Assembly (NCBI RefSeq): GCF_003205495.1
Contig: NZ_QJRX01000009.1
Coordinates: 62,001-126,000, forward strand
Length of the DNA: 64,000 nucleotides
Origin: Aquipseudomonas alcaligenes
GTDB lineage: Bacteria > Pseudomonadota > Gammaproteobacteria > Pseudomonadales > Pseudomonadaceae
Direction of reading: 5' to 3'
Position numbers and translations under genes: made by a program. Numbering within the stretch: position 1 is the first letter of the stretch; every line of letters starts with the position of its first letter. The notes below the pieces were generated by a model that saw only the letters and a list, made by a program, of their open reading frames with translations, did not search any database and was not told the origin of the DNA. This document shows positions 36,593 through 44,831 of the stretch, one piece after another.

Positions 36593-36878
36593 CCAACACC
36601 TCATCATCGAGTTAGAGTCCCGTCGGCGGCGCGGCGACGTGATCGTGGGCACGTCGCCTGGCCGCCGGCGGGAGAGCCCGGCGCTTGTGGCGCCCGGCCC
36701 CGTGGCCGAAGCCACAGCCAGGTTGAGAGAGTTACCGGCCGGCGTCCGGATCGCGGGCCGCCAGCCACCCCCGGGCTTTGGGGGATGAAACGCAAAAGGC
36801 GCCGCACCACTGACCGCCGGAGCGGAGGAGGTGCGACGCCTTTGTCGTATCGGGGGCAGCCGCCGTTGGATGCCTGTA
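36593..36878 (-). promoter_or_regulatory. long structured nasA leader with terminator-like hairpin
   Basis: A gene-free ~290-base transcribed leader. Minus strand: AAAGGCGTCGCACC pairs over 14 positions (one G-U) with GGTGCGGCGCCTTT (36791-36843), followed by TTTTGCGTTT. Further GC-rich hairpins follow (GGCTGTGGCTTCGGCCAC, and GCCGGGCGCC...). The 5' arm carries GACAAAGGCGTC, identical over 12 bases to the leader at 33297-33308. This is consistent with attenuation/antitermination control; the protein involved is not in this window. Confidence 0.68.
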
Positions 36879-36889
36879 TCAGGGCTTGA

Positions 36890-36904
36890 GCAAGACTCGG
36901 GCCA
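36890..36904 (-). promoter_or_regulatory. sigma-54 promoter of nasA
   Basis: On the minus strand TGGCCC-N5-TTGC matches TGGCAC-N5-TTGC with one change and correct GG-N10-GC spacing. A GGTGCGC-N12-GCGCACC inverted repeat at 36969-36994 lies ~65-90 bases upstream and may bind an activator, although it is not a clean NtrC box. Confidence 0.7.
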
Positions 36905-37008
36905 ATGCGCCGCGGGCGCGCCAATCAGCGGAGTGTCAGCCTCGCGTGCTGCGGCGCTGGTTCAATACGGTGCGCCGCGTGCGGGTGGCGCACCGAGTTG
37001 AGGCGGTT

Positions 37009-37482
37009 TCAGGGCTGGGCGGGCGGCGCCGGGAACTGCACGACCGGGCCCTGGGCGGTCTGGCCCGGCGGCAGGGCGGCCGGCGCCGGCTCGCCGGCCT
37101 CGCCCAGCTGGCTGACGAACCGGTGGATGCTGCGCAGGTCGTCATCCGTGAGTATGCGCAGGGCATGGTTGGGCATGGGCGGGCGGTAGTTGGCGTTGCG
37201 CGCCAGCTGCAGCCACTGCTCCTCGTCGAGCCGCGGCAGTACCAGGCGCAGGTTGCTGGCGTAGGTGGTGCCCCAGGGGCCGCTCCAGCCCAGGCGGTCG
37301 CCCAGCAGCCAGGCGCTGTCCGGCACCTGGTCCGGGGCCAGCAGGTAGCCGGCGGTATGGCAGTCGTTGCAGCCGGCGATCTGCACCAGGTAGCGGCCGC
37401 GTTCCGCCGAAGGTTCGGCCTGGCCGCCCAGGGGCAGGGCGAGGGTGGCGGCCAGTATCAGGAGTCGATGGGGTGTGCGCAT
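37009..37482 (-). CDS. periplasmic c-type cytochrome
   Basis: A 157-residue exported monohaem cytochrome c. A signal peptide (cut after GGQA, near residue 22) is followed by the haem motif CNDCH (Cys38-His42) and a probable axial Met in RPPMPNHAL. A proline-rich C-terminus ends in FPAPPAQP. It resembles the stand-alone cytochrome c proteins that accept electrons from periplasmic dehydrogenases. No partner oxidase or dehydrogenase is adjacent. Confidence 0.88.
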   Translation of the reverse strand: MRTPHRLLILAATLALPLGGQAEPSAERGRYLVQIAGCNDCHTAGYLLAPDQVPDSAWLLGDRLGWSGPWGTTYASNLRLVLPRLDEEQWLQLARNANYRPPMPNHALRILTDDDLRSIHRFVSQLGEAGEPAPAALPPGQTAQGPVVQFPAPPAQP

Positions 37483-37559
37483 GTCAGGCTTCTCGGTTGG
37501 GCGCCTCTGGGCGGGCGCTAACCGTGTAAACCTAGAGCGTTCACCGACCGTTCGCCAAT

Positions 37560-38000
37560 CTACAGCCAGTTCACCTCGGGGAACTTGGCGCTGAACTCGG
37601 CGGCCATGGGGACCACCTTGCCCTGGCCGTAGTCGAAGAACACGAAACCGGACTTGGCCAGGGCGATCAGGGTGGCGTCGGCCGGGCGGCTGATGCGGAA
37701 GATGATGTCGCCGCCATAGCGGTTGAAGTCCATCACGCCCACTTCGAACAGCAGCTGGTCGCGGGCATGGGATTCGGCGCGGTACATGGTGGCGAGGTCG
37801 GTGACTATGATGCCGGTACCGCTGTCGGAGGTTTCGCGGATGCCGTGATCGAACAGAAAACGTGCGCGGGCCTCGGAGATCATCGAGATCATGGCATCGT
37901 TGCTGAGGTGGTTGGCGCCATTGATGTCGGTACTGCGCACCGTCATGTGGGTCTGGTAGCGGAACTACTGGCGGGAAAAATCGAGCTGGAGACGGGCCAT
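37560..38000 (-). pseudogene. 4HBT-type thioesterase interrupted by an amber codon near its start
   Basis: The intact open part (37560-37946, 128 residues, starting MTVRSTDING) is a 4-hydroxybenzoyl-CoA-thioesterase-like hotdog protein (TDINGANHLSNDAMISMISEARARF). In the same frame the sequence continues upstream as FRYQTH, then TAG at 37965-37967, then MARLQLDFSRQ from an ATG at 38000. The residues on both sides of the stop look like one continuous N-terminal strand, so the stop probably replaced a tyrosine codon (TAC/TAT to TAG). Reinitiation at 37946 could give a slightly shortened protein; neither ATG has a strong ribosome site. Alternatives are a sequencing error or a real pseudogene. 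Confidence 0.7.
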
Positions 38001-38066
38001 CACTGCTGCCTGCGCGGAATCGGGGCTGCCAGTCTAGCGGCTCGGGTGGAGTCTGGAGGAGGGGGT

Positions 38067-38810
38067 ATGGACTGGGGGATGCTGGCGCAGGCCGGCCTGT
38101 GGGGTGTGCTGGCGGCCAGCAGCCTGCTGCTGGGGGCCTTGCTCGGCGTGTTCCTGCGCCTGTCGCGGCGCCTGGTGGCGGCCTTGCTGGCCTACGGCAG
38201 CGGGGTGCTGATCGCCGCGATCTGCTTCGAGCAGATTCCCGAGGCCGAGCGCCTCGGCGGCCTGGCCCCCACCCTGTGGGGCATGCTCGCCGGCGGCCTG
38301 GCCTTCGTCGCCGCCAACGAGTGGCTGGAGCGCCTGGAACTGCGCCATCGCGGCCGCGAGGCCGGCGGCCAGGCGCACATGGCCGGGCTGCTGATCGCCG
38401 CCGGGGCCTTTCTCGACGGTATTCCGGAGTCGGTCGGTCTCGGTCTGGGCCTGCTCGACAGCGGTCAGGTCAGCCTGGTGATGCTGGCGGCGATCTTCCT
38501 CTCCAACCTGCCGGAGGGCCTGGCCAGCGCCGCCGGGCTGCGCGGCGAGGGCCGCAGCGTGTTCTACGTGCTGCGCCTGTGGGGTGGCATCGTGCTGCTC
38601 TCGGGCCTGGCGGCGATGGCCGGGCCGGGCCTGTTCGCCAGCCTGTCACCTTACTGGCTGGCGGTGGCCCTGGGTTTTTCCGCCGGCGCGGTGCTGTGCA
38701 TGCTGGTCGATGCGATGATCCCCGAGGCCTTCGCCGAAACCCATGCCATGACCGGGCTGATCACCCTGTCCGGCTTCATGACCGCGCTGGCGCTGGAGAA
38801 GCTGATCTGA
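38067..38810 (+). CDS. ZIP family metal transporter-like membrane protein
   Basis: A 247-residue protein with about eight membrane helices and the ZIP layout. The two metal-site helices are recognisable but altered: [13 protein letters not shown] where many ZIPs have HNxPEG, and [12 protein letters not shown] where many have HExPEG. The first His of both sites is thus replaced by Asp or Ser while the PE pair is kept, so substrate and direction are uncertain. The ATG follows GGAGGAGGGGGT. A 58-base gap separates it from pyrF, which may be co-transcribed. Confidence 0.82.
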   Translation: MDWGMLAQAGLWGVLAASSLLLGALLGVFLRLSRRLVAALLAYGSGVLIAAICFEQIPEAERLGGLAPTLWGMLAGGLAFVAANEWLERLELRHRGREAGGQAHMAGLLIAAGAFLDGIPESVGLGLGLLDSGQVSLVMLAAIFLSNLPEGLASAAGLRGEGRSVFYVLRLWGGIVLLSGLAAMAGPGLFASLSPYWLAVALGFSAGAVLCMLVDAMIPEAFAETHAMTGLITLSGFMTALALEKLI

Positions 38811-38868
38811 CCACGGCGGTTGCCTGGGGTACAATGCGCGGCGTTTTCGACCTGCCTGTGAGCCCGCC

Positions 38869-39558
38869 ATGTCCACCCCGATCATCGTTGCCCTCGACTT
38901 CCCCTCCCGTGACGCCGCCCTGGCCCTGGCCGAGCGCCTGGACCCGCGGCTGTGCCGGGTCAAGGTCGGCAAGGAGCTGTTCACCCGCAGCGGCCCGGCG
39001 GTGGTGGAGGCACTGCAGGCCAAGGGCTTCGAGGTGTTCCTCGACCTGAAATTCCACGACATCCCCAACACCACGGCGATGGCGGTCAAGGCCGCCGCCG
39101 AGCTGGGCGTGTGGATGGTCAATGTGCACTGCTCCGGCGGCCTGCGCATGATGGCGGCCTGCCGCGAGGAGCTGGACAAGCTGGCCGGCCGCAAGCCGCT
39201 GCTGATCGGCGTGACCGTGCTGACCAGCATGGAGCAGCAGGACCTGGCTGGTATCGGCCTGGACATCGCGCCGCAGGAGCAGGTGCTGCGCCTGGCCGCG
39301 CTGGCCACCCAGGCCGGCATGGACGGCCTGGTCTGCTCGGCCCAGGAAGCACCGGCGCTCAAGGCCGCGCACCCGGCCCTGCAGCTGGTCACCCCGGGCA
39401 TCCGCCCGGCCGGCAGCAGCGCCGATGACCAGAAGCGCATCCTCACCCCGGCCCAGGCCCTGGCCGCCGGCTCAGATTACCTGGTGATCGGCCGCCCGAT
39501 CAGCCAGGCCGCCGACCCGGCCCAGGCGCTGGCCGCGATCGTCGCCGAGCTGGCCTGA
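38869..39558 (+). CDS. pyrF: orotidine 5'-phosphate decarboxylase
   Basis: PyrF converts OMP to UMP, the last step of de novo pyrimidine synthesis. The 229-residue TIM barrel shows the substrate Asp/Lys set: ALDF at the N-terminus, VKVGKELF and the catalytic [12 protein letters not shown] motif (Lys-Asp-x-Lys-x-x-Asp arrangement). The phosphate-binding end TPGIRP...YLVIGRPI is also present. Length and start are normal for the family. Confidence 0.97.
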   Translation: MSTPIIVALDFPSRDAALALAERLDPRLCRVKVGKELFTRSGPAVVEALQAKGFEVFLDLKFHDIPNTTAMAVKAAAELGVWMVNVHCSGGLRMMAACREELDKLAGRKPLLIGVTVLTSMEQQDLAGIGLDIAPQEQVLRLAALATQAGMDGLVCSAQEAPALKAAHPALQLVTPGIRPAGSSADDQKRILTPAQALAAGSDYLVIGRPISQAADPAQALAAIVAELA

Positions 39559-39700
39559 TCCTATCCAGGCGAGTGATGGGGCGCCCGGTGCCTCATCACT
39601 CCTCTGCATGACCCGGCACATGGCACCCTGATAGTGCTGCTCGCCGGCGCGCGCGCTGGCTAGACTCCGCTCATTTCCAACTCCCTGCGAGGATGCAGAC

Positions 39701-40462
39701 ATGAGCATGACCTTCTCCGGCAAAGTAGCCCTGGTAACCGGCGGTGCCGCCGGCATCGGCCGCGCCACCGCCCTGGCCTTCGCGGCCGAGGGCCTGCAGG
39801 TGGTGGTGTCCGACGTCGACGTGAGCGGCGGCGAAGGCACCGTGCAGCTGATCCGCGACGCCGGTGGCGAGGCCCTGTTCGTGCGCTGCGACGTGACCCG
39901 CGACGCCGAGGTCAAGGCACTGATGGAGCAGGTGGTGGCCGCCTATGGGCGCCTCGACTACGCCTTCAACAACGCCGGCATCGAGATCGAGAAGGGCAAG
40001 CTGGCCGAGGGCAGCGAGGCCGAGTTCGACGCCATCATGGGTGTCAACGTCAAGGGCTTGTGGCTGTGCATGAAGCACCAGCTGCCGCTGCTGCTGGCCC
40101 AGGGCGGCGGCGCCATCGTCAACACCGCCTCGGTGGCCGGTCTCGGCGCCGCGCCGAAGATGAGCATCTACGCCGCCTCCAAGCACGCGGTGATCGGCCT
40201 GACCAAGTCGGCTGCCGTCGAGTACGCGAAGAAGAAGATCCGCGTCAACGCTGTGTGCCCGGCGGTGATCGACACCGACATGTGGCGCCGTGCCGCCGAG
40301 GCCGACCCGAAGAAGGCCGAGTTCGTCGCCGGCATGCACCCGGTCGGGCGTATCGGCAAGGTCGAGGAGATCGCCGCCGCGGTGCTTTACCTGTGCTGTG
40401 ACGCGGCCGGCTTCACCACCGGCCACGCGCTGGCGGTGGATGGCGGGGCCACCGCGATCTGA
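39701..40462 (+). CDS. short-chain dehydrogenase/reductase
   Basis: A 253-residue classical SDR. It has the nucleotide motif TGGAAGIGRA, NNAG (FNNAGIEI), the catalytic Ser in NTASVAGLG, and YAASK with the Tyr-Lys pair; the C-terminus ends in AVDGGATAI. Asp after strand 2 (VVVSDVDV) suggests NAD(H) rather than NADP(H). The substrate cannot be assigned, and sequences like this are often annotated generically. It has its own terminator and stands 140 bases after pyrF. Confidence 0.9.
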   Translation: MSMTFSGKVALVTGGAAGIGRATALAFAAEGLQVVVSDVDVSGGEGTVQLIRDAGGEALFVRCDVTRDAEVKALMEQVVAAYGRLDYAFNNAGIEIEKGKLAEGSEAEFDAIMGVNVKGLWLCMKHQLPLLLAQGGGAIVNTASVAGLGAAPKMSIYAASKHAVIGLTKSAAVEYAKKKIRVNAVCPAVIDTDMWRRAAEADPKKAEFVAGMHPVGRIGKVEEIAAAVLYLCCDAAGFTTGHALAVDGGATAI

Positions 40463-40466
40463 CAGG

Positions 40467-40491
40467 AAGGGCGCCGCAAGGCGCCCTTTTT
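40467..40491 (+). terminator. terminator of the SDR gene
   Basis: The stem AAGGGCGCC / GGCGCCCTT with a GCAA tetraloop and a T-run starts 5 bases after the stop. Confidence 0.93.
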
Positions 40492-40745
40492 GCATTCTGT
40501 TACGACCAGTAGTTCCTTTGGCTTAAAAAGCCAGTTACAAGGCTTGGCCGGCTCGTCAAGAATCGCTGGCCGGCGGCCTGGCGGTCGGTGTCTGTATTCG
40601 AGCGCGAGTGTCAGAGCCCGTCAGGCGAGCCGTTGCGACCCGTCGTGGCAGGACTACGACGAGAAGCAGCAACGACCCATGGCGCGGCCTGGCGCCCAAA
40701 CGGATTTTTGCAACAGGCCAATGACTGTTCCGGAGAACAACAAGA

Positions 40746-41642
40746 ATGACCGCAAGTGCCTTGAATACCCTGTTCCTGCCCATCGCCCTGGGCATCATCA
40801 TGCTCGGGCTGGGCCTGTCGCTGACCCTGGCGGACTTCGCCCGGGTGGTGAAGTTTCCCAAGCCGGTGCTGATCGGCCTGGGCTGCCAGCTGCTCCTGCT
40901 GCCGCTGGTGTGCTTCTTCATCGCCAAGGGCTTCGGCCTGGCACCGGCCCTGGCGGTCGGCCTGATGCTGCTGGCGGCCTCGCCCGGCGGCACCTCGGCC
41001 AACCTCTACAGCCACCTGGCGCATGGCGACGTGGCGCTGAACATCACCCTGACCGCGGTGAACTCGGTGGTGGCCATCCTCACCATGCCGTTCATCGTCA
41101 ACCTGTCGCTGGCCTACTTCATGGAAGGCGACCAGGCCATCCCCCTGCAGTTCGCCAAGGTGCTGCAGGTATTCGCCATCGTCCTCGGCCCGGTGGCCAT
41201 CGGCATGGTCATCCGCAAGCTGGCGCCGGGCTTCGCCAATGTCATGGAGAAGCCGGTGAAGATCATCTCCGCGCTGTTCCTGGTGCTGGTGGTGGTGCTG
41301 GCCTTCATCAAGGACTGGAAGACGGTGGTCGACTACGCCCCGGTGGTGGGCCTGGCCGCGCTGCTGTTCAACCTGATCAGCCTGGCCGTGGGCTACGGCG
41401 TGCCGCGCCTGATGAATCTGCCGCGCCGCCAGGCGGTGGCCATCGGCATGGAGATCGGCATCCACAACGGCACCCTGGCGATTGCCCTGGCGCTCAGCCC
41501 GATGCTGCTGAACAATCCCACCATGGCGATTCCGGCGGCCATCTACAGCTTCATCATGTTCTTCACCGCCGCCGCCTTCGGCTGGTGGGTCAACTTCGCC
41601 CACGGCAAGGAACTGGCGGCCGAGGAGGCCGAGGCGGCCTGA
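40746..41642 (+). CDS. bile acid:sodium symporter (BASS) family transporter
   Basis: A 298-residue inner-membrane protein with ten hydrophobic segments. The BASS sodium-site motifs are visible: MLLAASPGGTSANLYSHLA (TM4) and GMEIGIHNGTLAIALA (TM9). Bacterial members carry organic anions such as keto-acids or pantoate with Na+; the substrate here is unknown. The ATG follows GGAGAACAACAAG. About 250 bases of gene-free sequence precede it (40492-40745), in which I see no clear promoter or repeat. Confidence 0.9.
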   Translation: MTASALNTLFLPIALGIIMLGLGLSLTLADFARVVKFPKPVLIGLGCQLLLLPLVCFFIAKGFGLAPALAVGLMLLAASPGGTSANLYSHLAHGDVALNITLTAVNSVVAILTMPFIVNLSLAYFMEGDQAIPLQFAKVLQVFAIVLGPVAIGMVIRKLAPGFANVMEKPVKIISALFLVLVVVLAFIKDWKTVVDYAPVVGLAALLFNLISLAVGYGVPRLMNLPRRQAVAIGMEIGIHNGTLAIALALSPMLLNNPTMAIPAAIYSFIMFFTAAAFGWWVNFAHGKELAAEEAEAA

Positions 41643-41656
41643 GTTCGCCGCGCAAC

Positions 41657-41686
41657 AAAAAGCCCGGGACCTGCCCGGGCTTTTTT
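41657..41686. terminator. bidirectional terminator between BASS transporter and benE
   Basis: The stem AAAAGCCCGGG / CCCGGGCTTTT with an ACCTG loop, an A-run before and a T-run after. It can serve both convergent transcripts. Confidence 0.92.
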
Positions 41687-41699
41687 CTGGGCGGTCGGC

Positions 41700-42899
41700 T
41701 CAGCGCCGGCGCCAGTTGAGGATCAGCAGGGTCACGGCACCGCCGACCAGGCCCCAGAAGGCCGAGCCGATGCCCAGCAGGGTCATGCCCGAGGCGGTGA
41801 TCATGAAGGTGACCAGCGCGGCGTCGCGCTCGGCCGGCGCCTGCATGGCCTGGGCCAGGCCGTTGCCGATCGAACCGAGCAGGGCCAGGGCGGCGATGGA
41901 CAGCACCAGGGCGCTGGGCAGGGCGATGAACAGGGCGGCCAGGGTGGCGGCGAAGATGCCGGCGAGGCCGCAGAACACGCCGTTCCACAGCGCCGCGGTG
42001 TAGCGCTTGCGCTTGTCCGCATGGGCCTCGGCACCGGTACAGATGGCGGCGCTGATGGCGGCCAGGTTGATACCGTGGGAGCCGAAGGGCGCCAGCAGCA
42101 GCGAGGCGATGCCGGTGGTGGCGATCAGCGGCGACGGCGGCACGTCGTAGCCGTCGGCGCGCAGCACGGCGAGGCCGGGGATGTTCTGTGAGGCCATGGC
42201 CACCACGAACAGCGGGATGCCGATGCTGATCGCCGCGTTCAGGGAGAAGCTCGGCGTGGTCCACACCGGTACCGCCAGCTCCAGCTTGAACTGGCTGAAG
42301 TCGAGCAGGCCCTGCGCTGCCGCCGTCACTCCGCCCACCAGCAGCGCGGCGAGCACCGCATAGCGTGGCGCCAGGCGCTTGCCGAACAGGAAGGTGAAGA
42401 ACATCGCCAGCACCAGGACGGTACTGGTCGGCGCGGCGACGAAGATCTCGCTGCCGATGCGGAACAGGATGCCGGCCAGCAGCGCCGCCGCTAGCGAGGC
42501 GGGCAGGTGGCGCATGACCCGCTCGAAGGCGCCGGACAGGCCCAGCAGGCTGAGCAGCAGGGCGCAGACCACGAAGGCGCCGATCGCCTCCGGGTAGCTC
42601 ACCCCCGGCATGCTGGTGATCAACAGGGCGGCGCCCGGCGTCGACCAGGCCACCACCACCGGCGCGCGGTAGCGCAGCGACAGGCCGATGGTGCAGATGC
42701 CCATGCCGATCGACAGTGCCCACAGCCAGGAGGAGATCTGCGCGGCGCTCAGGCCGGCGGCCTGGCCGGCCTGGAACATCAGCGCCAGCGAGCTGGTATA
42801 GCCGGTGAGGGCGGCGACGAAGCCGGCGACCACGGCGGAGGGGGCGGAGTCGGCCAGCGGGCGCAGGCGGGTGGAGGTGTCCATGGCTTCCAGGGTCAT
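41700..42899 (-). CDS. benE: BenE family benzoate/H+ symporter
   Basis: A 399-residue inner-membrane protein with about twelve hydrophobic segments, of the BenE family that imports benzoate with protons. Family-like stretches are GYTSSLALMFQAG near the N-terminus, WSTPGAALL and APFGSHGINLAAISAAI in the second half. The start at 42899 overlaps the stop of the upstream LysE gene by one base, giving a two-gene operon. No benzoate dioxygenase genes are near, so the physiological substrate may be another aromatic or small acid. Confidence 0.88.
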   Translation of the reverse strand: MTLEAMDTSTRLRPLADSAPSAVVAGFVAALTGYTSSLALMFQAGQAAGLSAAQISSWLWALSIGMGICTIGLSLRYRAPVVVAWSTPGAALLITSMPGVSYPEAIGAFVVCALLLSLLGLSGAFERVMRHLPASLAAALLAGILFRIGSEIFVAAPTSTVLVLAMFFTFLFGKRLAPRYAVLAALLVGGVTAAAQGLLDFSQFKLELAVPVWTTPSFSLNAAISIGIPLFVVAMASQNIPGLAVLRADGYDVPPSPLIATTGIASLLLAPFGSHGINLAAISAAICTGAEAHADKRKRYTAALWNGVFCGLAGIFAATLAALFIALPSALVLSIAALALLGSIGNGLAQAMQAPAERDAALVTFMITASGMTLLGIGSAFWGLVGGAVTLLILNWRRR

Positions 42900-43513
42900 C
42901 ACAGGCTTCCCTTGACGTCGATCAGGATAGGGTAGAGCGAGGCCACCAGCAGCAGCGCCATGCCGATATTGAAGACGCGCAGAACGCGCGGACGGTCCAG
43001 CCAGCGCCGCAGCAGGCTGCCGGCCACCGTCCACAGGCCGACGCTGGGGCAGTTGACCAGGGCGAACAGGGCCGCGATCAGCAGCACGTTGAGCAGGAAG
43101 CCCTCCTGCGGCGTGTAGGTGGTGATGGCGCCGATGGCCATGATCCAGGCCTTGGGATTGACCCACTGGAAGGCCGCCGCCTGGAGGAAGGTGAAGGGCT
43201 TGCCGGTGGTCTTGCCGTCGGCATCCGGCGCGCCGCTGCCGGCGATCTTCCAGGCCAGGTACAGCAGGTAGGCGGCGCCGGCGTAGCGCAGCGCCGTGTA
43301 CAGCGGCGGGAACTGCTCGAACAGCTGGCCGAGGCCCAGGCCCACGGCGGCCACCAGCAGCATGAAGCCCAGGCTGATGCCGAGCATGTGCGGCAGGCTG
43401 CGGCGCACGCCGAAGTTCACGCCCGAGGCCAGCAGCATCATGTTGTTGGGGCCCGGTGTCACCGAGGTGACGAAGGCGAAGAGGACGAAGGCGAGCAGCA
43501 GTTCCGAGGTCAT
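42899..43513 (-). CDS. LysE family amino-acid/metabolite exporter
   Basis: A 204-residue inner-membrane exporter of the LysE/RhtB type, with six hydrophobic segments and the N-terminal signature TSVTPGPNNMMLLASGVNFG, plus QWVNPKAWIMA in the middle. Members export basic or other amino acids; specificity is not readable. The start giving MTSELLLAFVLF was chosen over a longer frame without membrane character. Its stop overlaps the benE start by one base. Confidence 0.92.
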   Translation of the reverse strand: MTSELLLAFVLFAFVTSVTPGPNNMMLLASGVNFGVRRSLPHMLGISLGFMLLVAAVGLGLGQLFEQFPPLYTALRYAGAAYLLYLAWKIAGSGAPDADGKTTGKPFTFLQAAAFQWVNPKAWIMAIGAITTYTPQEGFLLNVLLIAALFALVNCPSVGLWTVAGSLLRRWLDRPRVLRVFNIGMALLLVASLYPILIDVKGSL

Positions 43514-43651
43514 GGTGGTTCTCCGTGGATGCTGGCAGCCTATGCGCAGCTCACCCGGGCGTCGCGGTACAGCGGCTCCGACAATCATCGGTACAGTTTC
43601 AGAGAGGCGTTGGGGTGAGCGAGACTGTTCCCATTACACAAGGAAATCGCC

Positions 43652-44293
43652 ATGGATCAGCACAATCCCTACGCGGCGCCACAGGTGGAGCTGGTGGAGG
43701 CCCGGGTGCCGCCACAGCTGCCGGGCTGGAGCGCGGGGCAGCTGCGGGTGCTCGGCTGGCTCAGTCTGGCGACCGCGTTGGCCACGGGCGCCGCACTGGT
43801 CGCGGCTTTTCTCTCGGCCTCCGAGCAGGCCACTGCCGCCGCCAGGGTCGGGGAGTGGCTGGGCACCCTGTCGACCCTGCTGGGCTGTTACCTGCTGCTG
43901 CGTTTCAAGGCGTTTCTCGAGCAGCGCTTTGCCGCCGGGAAGCTTGCCGCCCCGGTCTATCTGATTATCCTCAGCAGCCTGCTGAGCGAGGGACTGCACT
44001 GGGTGTGGGGCGATGCCATCTTCGCCCGTCTCGACTGGCCGACCCTGAGCTACTTTGGCCTGCTCGCGCTGATGGGGCTGGCAACGCTCTGGCTGGGCAT
44101 CGTGTTGCTGAAGGTGAGGGACCCTTACCCCGTGCTGCGGGTCATGGCCTGGCTGGAGGTGGTCGGCGGCATCATGGCCGCCAGCGTGATCCTGATAGTG
44201 CTGGCCTTCATTCCGCTGCTGGCGGGCACAGTCGCCTCGGCCCTGGTGTTCTTCCGCGGCGCCCGCGAACTGGAGGGCCAGGGCAACGCCTGA
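43652..44293 (+). CDS. four- to five-helix membrane protein of unknown function
   Basis: A 213-residue membrane protein. A short polar N-terminus (MDQHNPYAAPQVEL) contains the NPYAxP motif seen at the start of many unassigned bacterial membrane proteins. Hydrophobic segments lie near 35-55, 68-82, 100-115, 130-150 and 165-195. The ATG follows AAGGAAATCGCC. I do not recognise the family. It ends 3 bases before the convergent MarR gene, with no obvious terminator between. Confidence 0.75.
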   Translation: MDQHNPYAAPQVELVEARVPPQLPGWSAGQLRVLGWLSLATALATGAALVAAFLSASEQATAAARVGEWLGTLSTLLGCYLLLRFKAFLEQRFAAGKLAAPVYLIILSSLLSEGLHWVWGDAIFARLDWPTLSYFGLLALMGLATLWLGIVLLKVRDPYPVLRVMAWLEVVGGIMAASVILIVLAFIPLLAGTVASALVFFRGARELEGQGNA

Positions 44294-44296
44294 ACC

Positions 44297-44749
44297 TCAG
44301 GCTTCTGCGCCGCCCTGGCGGGCCTTGCTCAGCGCCTGGTTGACCTCAAGCCAGGCCTGCAGCGCCGGCTCGCCGACTTCTTCCAGCACCCGCTGCAGCA
44401 GCAGGGTCTGCTCGCGGCGCAGGGCCTGCTCCAGGCGCGCGCCCTCGGCGGTGAGGCCGAGCTGGCGTTTGCGCTTGTCCTCGGTCGCCGCCACGCTTTC
44501 CACCAGGCGCATCTCCTGCAGCTGGCGCAGGGGGATGTTCAGCGCCTGCTTGCTCACGCCGAGGTAGGCGAGCAGCTGGCTGACGCTGAGCCCCGGCTGG
44601 CGGGCGATGAAGAACAGGATGCGGTGGTGCACGCGTGACAGGCCGCGCCTGGCCAGCATTTCGTCGGGCTTGGCGGTGAAGGCCTGGTAGCCGAAGAAGA
44701 AGGTCGCCATGGCGGTCTGCTGGGCGGTGGCTTTTTTCAGGTCAAGCAT
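44297..44749 (-). CDS. MarR family transcriptional regulator
   Basis: A 150-residue winged-helix regulator. The recognition region is LLAYLGVSKQALNIPLRQLQEMRLV, with the wing EDKRKRQLGLTAEG. The longer open frame upstream runs antisense through the aminotransferase start and was not used. It is divergent from the aminotransferase-GST pair across an 82-base gap that holds a perfect palindrome, so it probably represses that unit and itself. The ligand is unknown. Confidence 0.9.
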   Translation of the reverse strand: MLDLKKATAQQTAMATFFFGYQAFTAKPDEMLARRGLSRVHHRILFFIARQPGLSVSQLLAYLGVSKQALNIPLRQLQEMRLVESVAATEDKRKRQLGLTAEGARLEQALRREQTLLLQRVLEEVGEPALQAWLEVNQALSKARQGGAEA

Positions 44750-44781
44750 ATTGACGTATCCATTCCGGCCGTCGTAGTTTC

Positions 44782-44798
44782 GGTCAAACAGTTTGACC
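44782..44798. promoter_or_regulatory. perfect 17-bp palindrome, probable MarR operator
   Basis: GGTCAAAC-A-GTTTGACC lies midway between the divergent marR and aminotransferase starts. TTGACC occurs on both strands within it and can serve as a -35 element each way, so a bound repressor would block both promoters. Confidence 0.78.
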
Positions 44799-44831
44799 CA
44801 ATTTTCCCTGCCTGTGCTACCGGTGATCTCC

